DNA of 46,687 nucleotides from assembly GCA_017617525.1 (NCBI GenBank), contig JAFZWA010000025.1, positions 1-46,687 on the forward strand, in the 5' to 3' direction. Below, piece by piece: positions 7,463 through 16,562 of this stretch (position 1 is the stretch's first letter; every line of letters starts with the position of its first letter). Under the pieces are notes generated by a model that did not search any database, had not been told where the DNA came from, and saw only the letters and a program-made list of their open reading frames with translations. The DNA is from Clostridiales bacterium (GTDB taxonomy: Bacteria > Bacillota > Clostridia > Saccharofermentanales > Saccharofermentanaceae). The position numbers were made by a program, and so were the translations under genes.

Positions 7463-8608
7463 ATGAATGACGCCAATACCGGAAGAAAAACGAATAAAAA
7501 GTTCATGGTCCTGTCCGCCATCGGTATCTGCATGGTGGTGGATCTGCACTGCGATAACGCCATCGGTCTTATGACCGCGTTCCTTCCGTATGAGTCGTTT
7601 TTTCTTCCGATGTTCATATTCATTTCCGGCTACTTTAACAAAGTCGATAACCGCACGGATCTTTTCGCGTATCTGAAGAAAAAAACAAAGCGGCTTCTTG
7701 TACCGTATTTTCTCATCGCGTTCGCGACGATCTTTCTGGAATGGGCGATCAACAGCATCAAATTCGGAGTGGCTCAGCCGTTTACGATGGAGAATATCTG
7801 CGTTCCCATCATCAATATTTTTACCGTTGGATATCCGGTACTGCTTTCGAGCCCGATGTGGTTCGTAACGGCGCTGTTTTTGGTTCAGCTTGTATATGCG
7901 CTCATTAAAAAGCCTTTGTATAAGAAATGGAACAGCATAGTCGCTTTTGTTGTATTCTGTCTTCTCAACATCGGCGTGGTCTGGTTTTCTAAATCTTTCG
8001 GAACGGACGATAATTTCATCTTCGCGCTGCAACCCTTGAAGTGTCTGTTCTTCCTGCCGTTTTTGGAACTCGGTATCCTGTACAGAGAGAAGCTGGAACC
8101 GAAAATGGATAAGATCCGCGCGGAGTGGAAACTGATTCTACTGATCCTTCTTCCGCTTCTGAATGTGATAAGGATGATGATCCTTCCCGCCGCTGCGGAT
8201 ATAAGATTCGAATCGATGTATAATCTTGCCGGATTCACAAGTCCGTACTGGATGACCCCGATCATATCCTCTGTCATCGGAATACTTTTCTGGGTGACTG
8301 TGGTCGACTTGATCGGAAGCGCGTTTTACAGTAACCGCATCGTAAACGCTTTATCTGAAAACACATTCTTCATCATGGGTGTCCATCTTGTGTTTATTAA
8401 TCTGGTCAACTGTGTTTTACTCGCGATCCATGATCATCTGACTTCGATCCCGGGTTTTGATGTTGATTCGTTTAGAAACCTGACATACTACATCTGGGAG
8501 AAGTATCCCGCATTTAAACTTGTGTATTTCATAGTGGGTCTCGGAGGAACGCTTCTGATAAAGTGTCTTTTCGATACGGGAAGGCAGGCGCGTCATCCGA
8601 AAATGTGA
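7463..8608 (+). CDS. acyltransferase 3 family membrane protein
   Basis: This 381-residue polytopic protein has about ten hydrophobic segments. The N terminus has the family pattern: first helix with VVDLHCDNAIG, then YESFFLPMFIFISGYF, then KKKTKRLLVPYFLI. That is typical of the acyltransferase 3/OatA-like group, which transfers acyl groups to surface sugars or peptidoglycan. The usual catalytic His near the first helix may be the H of DLHCD. GGAGG (7448-7452) fixes the start. It sits between the two methionine synthase parts without an obvious link to that pathway, and may be a passenger in the operon. Confidence 0.75.
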   Translation: MNDANTGRKTNKKFMVLSAIGICMVVDLHCDNAIGLMTAFLPYESFFLPMFIFISGYFNKVDNRTDLFAYLKKKTKRLLVPYFLIAFATIFLEWAINSIKFGVAQPFTMENICVPIINIFTVGYPVLLSSPMWFVTALFLVQLVYALIKKPLYKKWNSIVAFVVFCLLNIGVVWFSKSFGTDDNFIFALQPLKCLFFLPFLELGILYREKLEPKMDKIRAEWKLILLILLPLLNVIRMMILPAAADIRFESMYNLAGFTSPYWMTPIISSVIGILFWVTVVDLIGSAFYSNRIVNALSENTFFIMGVHLVFINLVNCVLLAIHDHLTSIPGFDVDSFRNLTYYIWEKYPAFKLVYFIVGLGGTLLIKCLFDTGRQARHPKM

Positions 8609-8614
8609 TACAAT
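8606..8614 (+). promoter_or_regulatory. metH promoter (extended -10)
   Basis: TGATACAAT overlaps the last codons of the acyltransferase gene and lies 35 bases before the metH start. I see no SAM riboswitch or other long leader upstream of metH or metF. Confidence 0.45.
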
Positions 8615-8648
8615 CCTCGCATAGACTTGTCTAAACGAGGGGACCTGC

Positions 8649-11096
8649 ATGAATATTCGCGACTACATGAAAGACAATTTCCTGTTCCTTGACGGAGGAA
8701 TGGGCACGCTTCTTCAGGAGGCGGGACTTCAGCCGGGAGAGCTTCCGGAAAGATGGAACGTGACTCATCCGGAGGAGATCATCAGGATCCAGAAGTCCTA
8801 CTATGACGCAGGTTCCAATGTTGTTTTAAGTAATACCTTCGGCGCGAACGGATTGAAGTTCGACGACGAAGAACTCGAGCAGCTCGTCACGGCGGCGGTT
8901 AAGAACGCACGTGAAGCGGCCCGCCAGAGCACGGGCACCCAGGAAAAGTATGTCGCGCTAGACATCGGCCCCTTAGGAAAACTCCTCAAGCCTTATGGCG
9001 ATTATGAATTCGAAGACGCGGTCGCGATGTACAGTAAGACCGTAAAAATCGGTGTGGCCGCGGGTGTCGATCTCGTATTCATCGAGACCATGAACGACAG
9101 CTATGATACGAAGGCCGCGCTCCTTGCGGTAAAAGAAAACACGGATCTTCCGGTGTTTGTTTCCAATGCCTATGGTGCCGACGGAAAACTCATGACGGGC
9201 GCGTCCCCGGCCGCGATGGTCGCGATGCTCGAGGGAATGCATGCTGACGCGATCGGCGCGAACTGCTCACTTGGTCCGGACCAGCTGATCGGCGTTGTGG
9301 AAGAGTATCTCGAATATGCTTCCGTACCGGTGCTTTTGAAGCCGAACGCGGGCCTTCCGAGATCCGAGAACGGAAAGACCGTTTACGATGTATTCCCGCC
9401 CGAGTTCTCCGAGTCTGTCGGAAAACTTCTCGAAAAAGGCGTGCGCATCGCGGGCGGCTGCTGCGGTACGACACCTGACTATATCCGCGCAGTGGTCGAA
9501 AAATCAAAGTCCATCACGCCGGTTCCGGTGACCGAAAAGAACCTGTCCCTCGTTTCGTCTTATACGCACGCGGTCAAGTTCGGCGAGAGCCCGATCCTGA
9601 TCGGTGAACGCATCAATCCTACGGGAAAGAAGCGCTTCCAGCAGGCACTTCGCGAAAACGATATCGACTATATCCTCGGTGAAGCCTTGAAACAGCAGGA
9701 CGCGGGAGTCCAGCTTCTCGACGTTAACGTCGGTCTTCCCGAGATCGACGAGCCGGCTTTCCTGCTTCGCGCGGTCAGGGAACTCCAGGCAGTAACGGAT
9801 CTTCCGCTGCAGCTCGACACGACCGACCCGATCGCCATGGAAGCAGGACTTCGCGCTTATAACGGAAAAGCAATGGTCAACTCCGTGAACGGTAAAGAAG
9901 AAGTCATGAGCGTGATCTTCCCGCTCGTTGCCAAGTACGGCGGTTTCGTTGTTGCCCTGACACTCGATGAGGGCGGTATCCCGGATACGGCAGAAGAACG
10001 TGTGGCGATCGCCGAGAAGATCATTAAGAGAGCGGCCGATTTCGGCATCTCAAAAAAGGATCTCATCTTCGACCCGCTGGCCATGACGATCTCCGCGGAC
10101 ACAACGGCGGCACTTGCCACGATGCAGGCCGTTCACCGCATCCGTCACGATCTGAAAGTAAATACATCGCTCGGTATCTCGAATGTTTCTTTCGGACTTC
10201 CGAGCAGAAATATCATTACGTCGACTTTCTTCGCCCTTTGTCTTCAGGACGGACTTTCGGCGGCGATTATGAACCCGTACTCCCAGGAGATGATGAATGT
10301 TTACCATGCGTTCCGCGCGCTGCATAACATGGATGAGAACTGCATGGACTACATCAGTTACGCGCAGAATCTTCCGGCTCCGACCATGACGGCACCGGCA
10401 TCGGGAGCTCCCGCGGAGGCGCCGAAAGCATCCGGGGAGAGCGGCGAAGGCCCGACCTCGGAACTTCAGAAAGCGATCGTAAGAGGACTGAAGGAAAAGA
10501 CGGGGGCACTCACCAAGGCGATGCTCGCCGAGAGAAAACCGCTCGAGATCATCCAGTCGGAAGTAATCCCGGCACTGAATATCGTCGGCGCGGATTTCGA
10601 AAAGAAGAAAGTTTATCTTCCGCAGCTCCTTATGGCGGCAGAAGCAGCGAAGAGTGCTTTTGAAGAAGTAAAGGTAGCGATGGCGGCAAGTGAAGACGGA
10701 AACGCGGGATCCTCGCGCTGCGCCTTCGTAATCGCGACCGTACACGGCGACATCCACGATATCGGCAAGAACATCGTCAAACTCATCTTGGAGAACTACG
10801 GGTTTGCCGTATCGGACCTCGGAAAGGACGTTCCGGAACAGACGGTCGTCGATGAGGTAGTAAGGCTCCACGCTCCGATCGTCGGACTGTCAGCACTCAT
10901 GACGACCACGGTTCCCGCGATGGAAGAGACCATTAAACTCCTGCGAGAGCAGGCTCCTTGGGCGAAGGTCTGTGTCGGCGGCGCGGTCCTGACACAGGAG
11001 TATTCGGACGCCATCGGCGCCGACAAATATTGCAGAGACGCGATGGAGACCGTCCGTTACGCAGAAGAGATCGATGAGGCATTAAAGAAACAGTAA
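8649..11096 (+). CDS. metH: cobalamin-dependent methionine synthase
   Basis: The 815-residue enzyme transfers a methyl group from 5-methyl-THF to homocysteine through cobalamin. In order it has: a homocysteine S-methyltransferase barrel (about 1-290) with zinc cysteines C206 (GANCS) and C271/C272 (GGCCGTT); a pterin-binding barrel (about 310-570) with the IGERINPTGKK start; a linker rich in Ala, Pro and Gly; a helical cap (about 600-690); and a Rossmann cobalamin domain with DIHDIG, whose H703 is the lower cobalt ligand. The activation domain is missing and is supplied by the gene at 6752-7426. GAGGGG at 8637-8642 fixes the start. Confidence 0.93.
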   Translation: MNIRDYMKDNFLFLDGGMGTLLQEAGLQPGELPERWNVTHPEEIIRIQKSYYDAGSNVVLSNTFGANGLKFDDEELEQLVTAAVKNAREAARQSTGTQEKYVALDIGPLGKLLKPYGDYEFEDAVAMYSKTVKIGVAAGVDLVFIETMNDSYDTKAALLAVKENTDLPVFVSNAYGADGKLMTGASPAAMVAMLEGMHADAIGANCSLGPDQLIGVVEEYLEYASVPVLLKPNAGLPRSENGKTVYDVFPPEFSESVGKLLEKGVRIAGGCCGTTPDYIRAVVEKSKSITPVPVTEKNLSLVSSYTHAVKFGESPILIGERINPTGKKRFQQALRENDIDYILGEALKQQDAGVQLLDVNVGLPEIDEPAFLLRAVRELQAVTDLPLQLDTTDPIAMEAGLRAYNGKAMVNSVNGKEEVMSVIFPLVAKYGGFVVALTLDEGGIPDTAEERVAIAEKIIKRAADFGISKKDLIFDPLAMTISADTTAALATMQAVHRIRHDLKVNTSLGISNVSFGLPSRNIITSTFFALCLQDGLSAAIMNPYSQEMMNVYHAFRALHNMDENCMDYISYAQNLPAPTMTAPASGAPAEAPKASGESGEGPTSELQKAIVRGLKEKTGALTKAMLAERKPLEIIQSEVIPALNIVGADFEKKKVYLPQLLMAAEAAKSAFEEVKVAMAASEDGNAGSSRCAFVIATVHGDIHDIGKNIVKLILENYGFAVSDLGKDVPEQTVVDEVVRLHAPIVGLSALMTTTVPAMEETIKLLREQAPWAKVCVGGAVLTQEYSDAIGADKYCRDAMETVRYAEEIDEALKKQ

Positions 11097-11123
11097 GAGC
11101 AGTACCACGGGGGATGAGGTAAT

Positions 11124-11837
11124 ATGCACTACAGTGTTCTGATCGTAGACGATGAACTCGAGCTTTCCGAGTACACATCGAAGTATTTCAACATGTCGGG
11201 AGTGTCGGCAACTTACGTTACCGACAAAGATTCCGCGCTCGATTTCTTTAACGAAAACACCTGCTCCCTGATCCTTCTGGACATCAATCTCGGCGAAGAT
11301 TCCGGCTTTGAACTCTGCCAGATGATCCGCGCGAAGATGAACGTCCCGATCTTTTTCATCAGCGCCAGATCCGCTGAAGACGACATGCTCCTGGCACTTT
11401 CCATCGGCGGAGATGACTATATCTGCAAGCCCTATTCGCTGGGCGTCCTTCTTGCCAAAGTCAAGGCGGCCTTGAAAAGATACGAAGAGGCGTCACAGAC
11501 TGCATCCGAAAAGAATGATCCGGAGGAAGAGAAGAACCTCGTGAAACTCGGCAATGCGACGATCGATCTACTACGCGCCGTTGTCATTAGAAACGGCGAA
11601 AAGACGCCGCTTAAAGCTATGGAATTCCGTCTTCTGGTCTATATGCTCAACAACAGAAACCGCATCATCAAGAAGGAAGAATTCTTCGAAAAGATCTGGG
11701 GCACTGAGTTTGTCGGTGACGTCACGCTGAACGTTCACATCCGTCACCTTCGTGAGAAGATCGAAGATGACGCGAGCAACCCTGCCTTCATCAAGACGGT
11801 CTGGGGATCCGGATTCATCCTGGAGGATCAGCCGTGA
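11124..11837 (+). CDS. OmpR/PhoB-family response regulator
   Basis: This 237-residue protein has a receiver domain (IVDDE at the N terminus, phosphoacceptor D53 in LILLDINLGED, KP switch lysine in YICKPYS) and a C-terminal winged-helix domain (KEEFFEKIWG, VHIRHLREKIE, VWGSGF). It overlaps the kinase gene by 4 bp. The ABC exporter genes follow the kinase, so they are the probable target. Confidence 0.9.
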   Translation: MHYSVLIVDDELELSEYTSKYFNMSGVSATYVTDKDSALDFFNENTCSLILLDINLGEDSGFELCQMIRAKMNVPIFFISARSAEDDMLLALSIGGDDYICKPYSLGVLLAKVKAALKRYEEASQTASEKNDPEEEKNLVKLGNATIDLLRAVVIRNGEKTPLKAMEFRLLVYMLNNRNRIIKKEEFFEKIWGTEFVGDVTLNVHIRHLREKIEDDASNPAFIKTVWGSGFILEDQP

Positions 11838-13126
11838 AGACGAAGTCCTTCCTGTTATTCGCCGCGTTCTTTCTTCTCGTTCTCGTGGTCGTGTGCTTCC
11901 GCATCAATTCCATCACTTCGCAGAAGATCACTTCCTATCCGACGGAGATCAACCGTCTGACCATCGCGCTCGGAAAAGACTGGGAGAATACGAAGTCCCA
12001 CAAGAAAGATCTCATCCCGACCGATCAGCCGTTTGAGTACGCCGTGATCGATAACGAAGGAAACCTTCTTATCTACACCGAAAAACACATTTCCACGTCT
12101 GTCTCCTCCGCGACGACGAACTATGACGTCATCCGCGACATCGAGACCGAGGACGGAACGGTGGTCGGAAAGCTCCTGGTACATAACGATTACCGCGATC
12201 AGCAGGCCAGTAGGAACCGCCGCATCTCTTTGATCTGCGGAATCGTTTTATTCCTCATGCTGGCAGCGACGCTGGGCTATTTTCTTTATCTTAAGAAACG
12301 CATCGTCGATCCTTTTAACAAGATGCAGCACTTCGCGTCCGAGGTCGCCGCGGGCAATCTCGATGTCCCGATGCAGATGGATCGAAACCACGTATTCGGT
12401 GCTTTTACCGAGAGCTTTGACATCATGCGCGAAGAATTAAAGGCCAGCAAGCTTCGTGAAGCCGAGGCCGTGAATGCTCGAAAAGAACTTGTCGCGCAGC
12501 TTTCTCATGACATTAAGACTCCGGTCACATCCATCAAGGCGATGGCGGAAGTCATGGAACTTTCGGCGCATGACGAGGAAGAGAAGAAAACGATCCGAAG
12601 CATCAATGCCAAGGCCGATCAGATCGACAGCCTGGTATCGAATCTCTTCCACGCGACGCTCGAGGAACTCGAGCATCTGGAAGTAAAGCCCGGTGAAGTG
12701 ACTTCGAAGGATATCGAGCACTTCATCTCGGAAGCCGACTACAAGAAAAAGTTACCGGAGGTTAAAATCGAAGAGGCTGTCGTTTCCGCCGATCCGCTTC
12801 GACTGAATCAGGTCATCAACAATATATTTGCGAATTCCTATAAGTATGCGGACACTGAAATGACGGTCGGAAGCCGCATCGAAAAAGGAGTCGGCAACAC
12901 CCGTTTCCTGGTCGTTGAGATCGGCGATCATGGCGGCGGAGTTCCTGAATCCGAGATCGAGACGGTCTTCGGAAAATACAAGCGCGGAAGCAATGCCGGA
13001 GAAAAAGACGGCGCCGGCTTAGGCCTTTACATCTCCCGCTACCTCATGGAAAAGATGGGTGGCGAGATCACGGCCGCGAACCACGACGGCGGTCTTCTCG
13101 TTGTTTTGAGGCTGCCTCTTTTATAA
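11834..13126 (+). CDS. sensor histidine kinase
   Basis: The 430-residue kinase has two membrane helices (about 5-22 and 128-150) around an extracellular domain of about 105 residues. A HAMP-like linker follows, then the H box with H225 (QLSHDIKTPVTSI), an N box (NQVINNIFANSYKYAD), and G boxes (GDHGGGV, GAGLGLYIS). It pairs with the response regulator it overlaps. The extracellular domain is large enough to bind a ligand directly, unlike the short-loop BceS kinases. Confidence 0.9.
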   Translation: MKTKSFLLFAAFFLLVLVVVCFRINSITSQKITSYPTEINRLTIALGKDWENTKSHKKDLIPTDQPFEYAVIDNEGNLLIYTEKHISTSVSSATTNYDVIRDIETEDGTVVGKLLVHNDYRDQQASRNRRISLICGIVLFLMLAATLGYFLYLKKRIVDPFNKMQHFASEVAAGNLDVPMQMDRNHVFGAFTESFDIMREELKASKLREAEAVNARKELVAQLSHDIKTPVTSIKAMAEVMELSAHDEEEKKTIRSINAKADQIDSLVSNLFHATLEELEHLEVKPGEVTSKDIEHFISEADYKKKLPEVKIEEAVVSADPLRLNQVINNIFANSYKYADTEMTVGSRIEKGVGNTRFLVVEIGDHGGGVPESEIETVFGKYKRGSNAGEKDGAGLGLYISRYLMEKMGGEITAANHDGGLLVVLRLPLL

Positions 13127-13135
13127 GCTCACGAT

Positions 13136-13213
13136 AATCATCGGAAAAACCGAAGGCGCCTCCGCAGGCGCATAGCGACGAGGACCAGCGCCGATAGGTT
13201 TTATCCGATGATT
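13136..13213. repeat. long inverted repeat with an inner hairpin
   Basis: The outer arms 13136-13151 (AATCATCGGAAAAACC) and 13197-13213 (GGTTTTATCCGATGATT) pair almost perfectly. Inside them, 13156-13161 and 13166-13171 (GCGCCT, loop CCGC, AGGCGC) form a perfect hairpin, followed by about 25 unpaired bases. No U tract follows on either strand, so it is not a classical terminator. It fills much of the 176-bp gap between the kinase and the ABC exporter genes, and could be a structured RNA, an RNA-processing site or a small repeat element. Confidence 0.6.
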
Positions 13214-13302
13214 GCAATTAAAAAACGATTAAAACTTCGACAAAGATTTTAAGGACCCACTTCGCTATACTCGAATCGTAACATCGAAAGGAGTCGACAG
13301 AA

Positions 13303-14064
13303 GTGGACAAGAAAGTCATCATCAAAACCGATAAGCTAAGCAAGAGTTTTTCCGTTTCCGGAAAGCAGTATCACATCATCAAGAATCTTGACCTCGAGAT
13401 CTACGAGGGCGATTTTACCGTCATCATGGGTTCCTCCGGCGCAGGTAAATCGACCCTTCTGTATGCCCTTTCGGGTATGGACAAACCGTCTCTCGGACAC
13501 ATCGAATATGCGGGAAAAGAGATCACCGACATGAATGATGACCAGCTCGCGGTCTTTCGACGCAAGCACTGCGGATTTGTGTTCCAGCAGGTACATCTCG
13601 TCGACAGCATGAGCATCATGGACAACGCGATCAGCACGGGCATGCTCATCGGACAGAAGCAGAAAGATCTGAAGAAAAAGGCGACGGCGCTTTTCGAGCG
13701 TGTCGGCATTAATGAAGATATGACGGATAAGTTCCCGGCCCAGGTCAGCGGAGGTGAAGCCCAGCGTGCCGCAATGGTCCGCGCGGTCATCAATGATCCG
13801 GATGTCGTCTTTGCCGACGAGCCGACGGGAGCACTGAATTCAGCCGGCGTTGAGGCCGTTCTCAACGTCTTAACCGACATCAACAACGAAGGCCAGTCCG
13901 TCGTGATGGTCACTCACGATATCAAATCCGCGCGCCGCGCCAACCGTATCCTCTACCTCGAGGACGGCGGCATCAAGGGCGAATGCAACCCCGGCAAATA
14001 TGTAAGCGGAGACAGAAAGAGACATGAGATGATCAGAGGTTTTCTGGAGGAGATGGGATGGTAA
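13303..14064 (+). CDS. ABC transporter ATP-binding protein (MacB/LolD-like)
   Basis: The 253-residue ATPase has Walker A GSSGAGKST, a Q loop in FVFQQVHLV, signature VSGGEAQRAAM, Walker B VVFADEPTGALNS and switch histidine VTHD. The DEPTGALNS form marks the MacB/LolD/BceA export group. It starts at GTG 13303 behind AAAGGAG (spacing 9). A TATACT at 13266-13271 may be its -10, and ACTTCG occurs at 13234 and 13259 as possible regulator half-sites. It overlaps the permease gene by 7 bp. Confidence 0.9.
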   Translation: MDKKVIIKTDKLSKSFSVSGKQYHIIKNLDLEIYEGDFTVIMGSSGAGKSTLLYALSGMDKPSLGHIEYAGKEITDMNDDQLAVFRRKHCGFVFQQVHLVDSMSIMDNAISTGMLIGQKQKDLKKKATALFERVGINEDMTDKFPAQVSGGEAQRAAMVRAVINDPDVVFADEPTGALNSAGVEAVLNVLTDINNEGQSVVMVTHDIKSARRANRILYLEDGGIKGECNPGKYVSGDRKRHEMIRGFLEEMGW

Positions 14065-16415
14065 AGCTGATTCGTGCCAATATGAGGAAGGACAGAAATG
14101 TCCTGACGGCGTTTCTCTTCGTTCTGATACTGACCTCACTCCTTCTGCACACCGGCCTTTTTGTCGGACAGTACAGCTCGATCTACGATGAGAAAGTCGA
14201 AGATACTAAGGAAGCCGACGTCATGTCTTATATCATCGGTTCCGACGAAGATATCACAAAAGCACTTTCCGGTCTTCCCGAGATCTCTGATTTTTCCATC
14301 CAGGATATGGTCATGCCGGGCACCGTGATGCTTCGCATTGAAGGCGAAGACGCGGAGTTTGACCTCGACAGCTCCACGATCACGAGGATCGGTGAATATG
14401 GTGTCTCGGAAGAGTATGCCTTTCTGAAAAGAGATGAATCGGAAGAAGGTCCGAAGATCTATTTTAATTCGTATTATGCGAAGACCAACAACATCAAGGT
14501 TGGCGATAAGATCCACATGCATTCATCCGCAGTAGGAGATATCGACTTTCACGTGGCAGGTATCTACGAAGCCTTGATCGGAGGCAACTCCTACGGCTGG
14601 ATGTCCGTGATGGTCGACGCGGATTCTTTCTCGCAGATGTGGGATTACGCAGAGAAGTCTTATCTGGAAACGAACTTTATTGCGGACAGAAAGATGGTCA
14701 AGATGCACTGCGCGGAAGGTTTTGACCAGAACGAAGTCCTTCAGGCCAGCAGAGACACTCTGGCCGCCGAAGGCCTGGAGTTCTACTCATATGCCCGCGA
14801 TCTTGCAAAGGAAGGCTACACCGCGATCGCGGATATCCTCTCCGGTCTGGTAACGGCATTCTCTGTAGTTGTCCTTGCGGTCTGCCTGATCATGATCGTC
14901 TTTACGATCAATAACAATATTGACAGAGATATCAAAAACATCGGCGCGCTTCGCGCGGTCGGTCACACGATCAGTCAGCTCCGACTGGCCATGACGCTTG
15001 AGTTTGTGATCGTCGGCATGATTGGCGGTGTGATCGGATGTATTCTTTCCTACATCACCATGCCGATCCTCGACAGGGAAGTCTTCCAGACGATCACGGG
15101 TGTCCTGTGGGTACTGCGTTTCTGTCCGGGTACAACGCTCATTATCTTAGGCGGTATCGCGGTCTGCATGATCGTCGTGGTATTCCTTTCCACGATCAAA
15201 CTGAAGAAGCTTCATCCTGCGACAGCCCTTCGTTTCGGCCTGAAATCCAACAGCTTTAAGAAGAACTATCTGCCGCTTAAAGACACGAAAGGCGGACTGA
15301 ATATCCTTCTTGCCCTGAAGAGCATGCTGCAGAGTCAGGGCCAGAACATCATCCTTCTTTCTGTCATGAGCGTGGTCGCTTTCATGATCATGTTCTCGGG
15401 GATCCTCTTTTACAACAGCAAGGTCAATCCGACCGAGTTCGTGCACCTCATCAACGGCGATGTTCCGGATGCGTTCATCAACGTCAACACGGATACCGAG
15501 GAGACCCACCGCATCATCGAACAGATGACGCATGTCGATGGCGTGAAGGAAGTGTACGGATGTAATTTCGCGAACATCTGTATCGAAGGAAACGAGACGT
15601 TCACCTTCTTTACGGATAAGCCGGAATGCATGGACTGTGGCGTGTATGAGGGCGATTCCTTCAAAGAAGACAATGAATGTGTCATCGGAAGCGTCATCGC
15701 GGATCGTCTCGGTGTCGGAATCGGAGATGAGATCGAAGTCCAGTTTGGAAATCACACCGAGCGTTTCATTATCACGGGATTCCAGCAGTCCATCATGAAC
15801 CTCGGCGAGCGTATCTTCATCAGTGAAGAAGGTGCGAAGAAACTCGGTATCGATCCGAACTATGAAATCATCCGTTTCCGCATGGAAGATCCGAGTAATG
15901 AAAGTATCGATCAGGCGCTTACCGATATAAAAGCACTTCTCGGTGAGAAGTGCACGACGACCGAAAATGTGTACAGATCCGTCCATAACGGAGAAGGAAC
16001 GGAGATCTCCGCTGTATCCCTAATCGTCATGATCATGGTCGGGTTGAATATCGCGATCATCCTCCTGGTCATCAAGATCCTTCTGAAGACTCTCTTCATC
16101 AAGAAGGAGAAGGAGTTCGGCATCAAGAAAGCCGTCGGCTTTACCTCCCGCCAGCTGAAGCTTCAGCTCTCTCTTTCGCTTCTTCCGGTCACGCTTATCG
16201 CTTCCGTGCTGGGCGCGCTCCTCGGATTCGTACTGGTCAACCCGCTTATGACCGCGATCCTTTCGGGATTCGGTATGCATAAGATCGACTTCATCATCTT
16301 CCCGGTGCTGATCTTTCTTACGATCGCGCTGATCGGAACTCTGGTATTTGCCATGACCTATGTCATGTCCGGATCGATCAAGAAGGTTTCCGCGTACGAA
16401 CTGATCTCTGAATAA
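14058..16415 (+). CDS. FtsX-family ABC permease, double-module
   Basis: The 785-residue protein has two FtsX/MacB modules. TM1 lies at about 14-33, then an extracellular domain of about 220 residues, then three helices (about 260-385). TM5 lies near 425-445, then a second extracellular domain, then three C-terminal helices (about 660-780) ending in SAYELISE. NIGALRAVGHT and FGIKKAVGFT are the cytoplasmic coupling segments after the first helix of each FtsX bundle. With its ATPase it forms an exporter or mechanotransducer; the adjacent two-component system suggests response to an antimicrobial or envelope stress. The substrate is not evident. Confidence 0.85.
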   Translation: MVKLIRANMRKDRNVLTAFLFVLILTSLLLHTGLFVGQYSSIYDEKVEDTKEADVMSYIIGSDEDITKALSGLPEISDFSIQDMVMPGTVMLRIEGEDAEFDLDSSTITRIGEYGVSEEYAFLKRDESEEGPKIYFNSYYAKTNNIKVGDKIHMHSSAVGDIDFHVAGIYEALIGGNSYGWMSVMVDADSFSQMWDYAEKSYLETNFIADRKMVKMHCAEGFDQNEVLQASRDTLAAEGLEFYSYARDLAKEGYTAIADILSGLVTAFSVVVLAVCLIMIVFTINNNIDRDIKNIGALRAVGHTISQLRLAMTLEFVIVGMIGGVIGCILSYITMPILDREVFQTITGVLWVLRFCPGTTLIILGGIAVCMIVVVFLSTIKLKKLHPATALRFGLKSNSFKKNYLPLKDTKGGLNILLALKSMLQSQGQNIILLSVMSVVAFMIMFSGILFYNSKVNPTEFVHLINGDVPDAFINVNTDTEETHRIIEQMTHVDGVKEVYGCNFANICIEGNETFTFFTDKPECMDCGVYEGDSFKEDNECVIGSVIADRLGVGIGDEIEVQFGNHTERFIITGFQQSIMNLGERIFISEEGAKKLGIDPNYEIIRFRMEDPSNESIDQALTDIKALLGEKCTTTENVYRSVHNGEGTEISAVSLIVMIMVGLNIAIILLVIKILLKTLFIKKEKEFGIKKAVGFTSRQLKLQLSLSLLPVTLIASVLGALLGFVLVNPLMTAILSGFGMHKIDFIIFPVLIFLTIALIGTLVFAMTYVMSGSIKKVSAYELISE

Positions 16416-16427
16416 ACCATTCTACTG

Positions 16428-16475
16428 CGCGGCGCCGCCTTCCCCCAAGGGGCGCGCCGCGTTTCCCCCTCTTTT
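16428..16475 (+). terminator. GC-rich intrinsic terminator
   Basis: Arms 16428-16435 (CGCGGCGC) and 16454-16461 (GCGCCGCG) pair perfectly, with further pairing of CCTT/AAGG inside, and a pyrimidine tract TTTCCCCCTCTTTT follows. It closes the ABC exporter operon. Confidence 0.6.
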
Positions 16476-16497
16476 CAAAAGATATCTGAAAAGTGCT

Positions 16498-16526
16498 TTT
16501 TCATAAGAGTTTTCGTCTGATATAAT
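16498..16526 (+). promoter_or_regulatory. promoter of the GH5 gene
   Basis: TTTTCA (16498-16503) and TATAAT (16521-16526) are spaced by 17 bp, and the -10 is extended (TGATATAAT). Confidence 0.6.
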
Positions 16527-16562
16527 AGCCTTATCATGTTCATATGAGGAGAGGGCACATAC

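Noticed and set aside
13303-16415. Assignment of the ABC genes as BceAB
   Set aside because: The permease has two large extracellular domains and about eight helices, unlike the ten-helix BceB with one domain, and the kinase has a long extracellular sensor.
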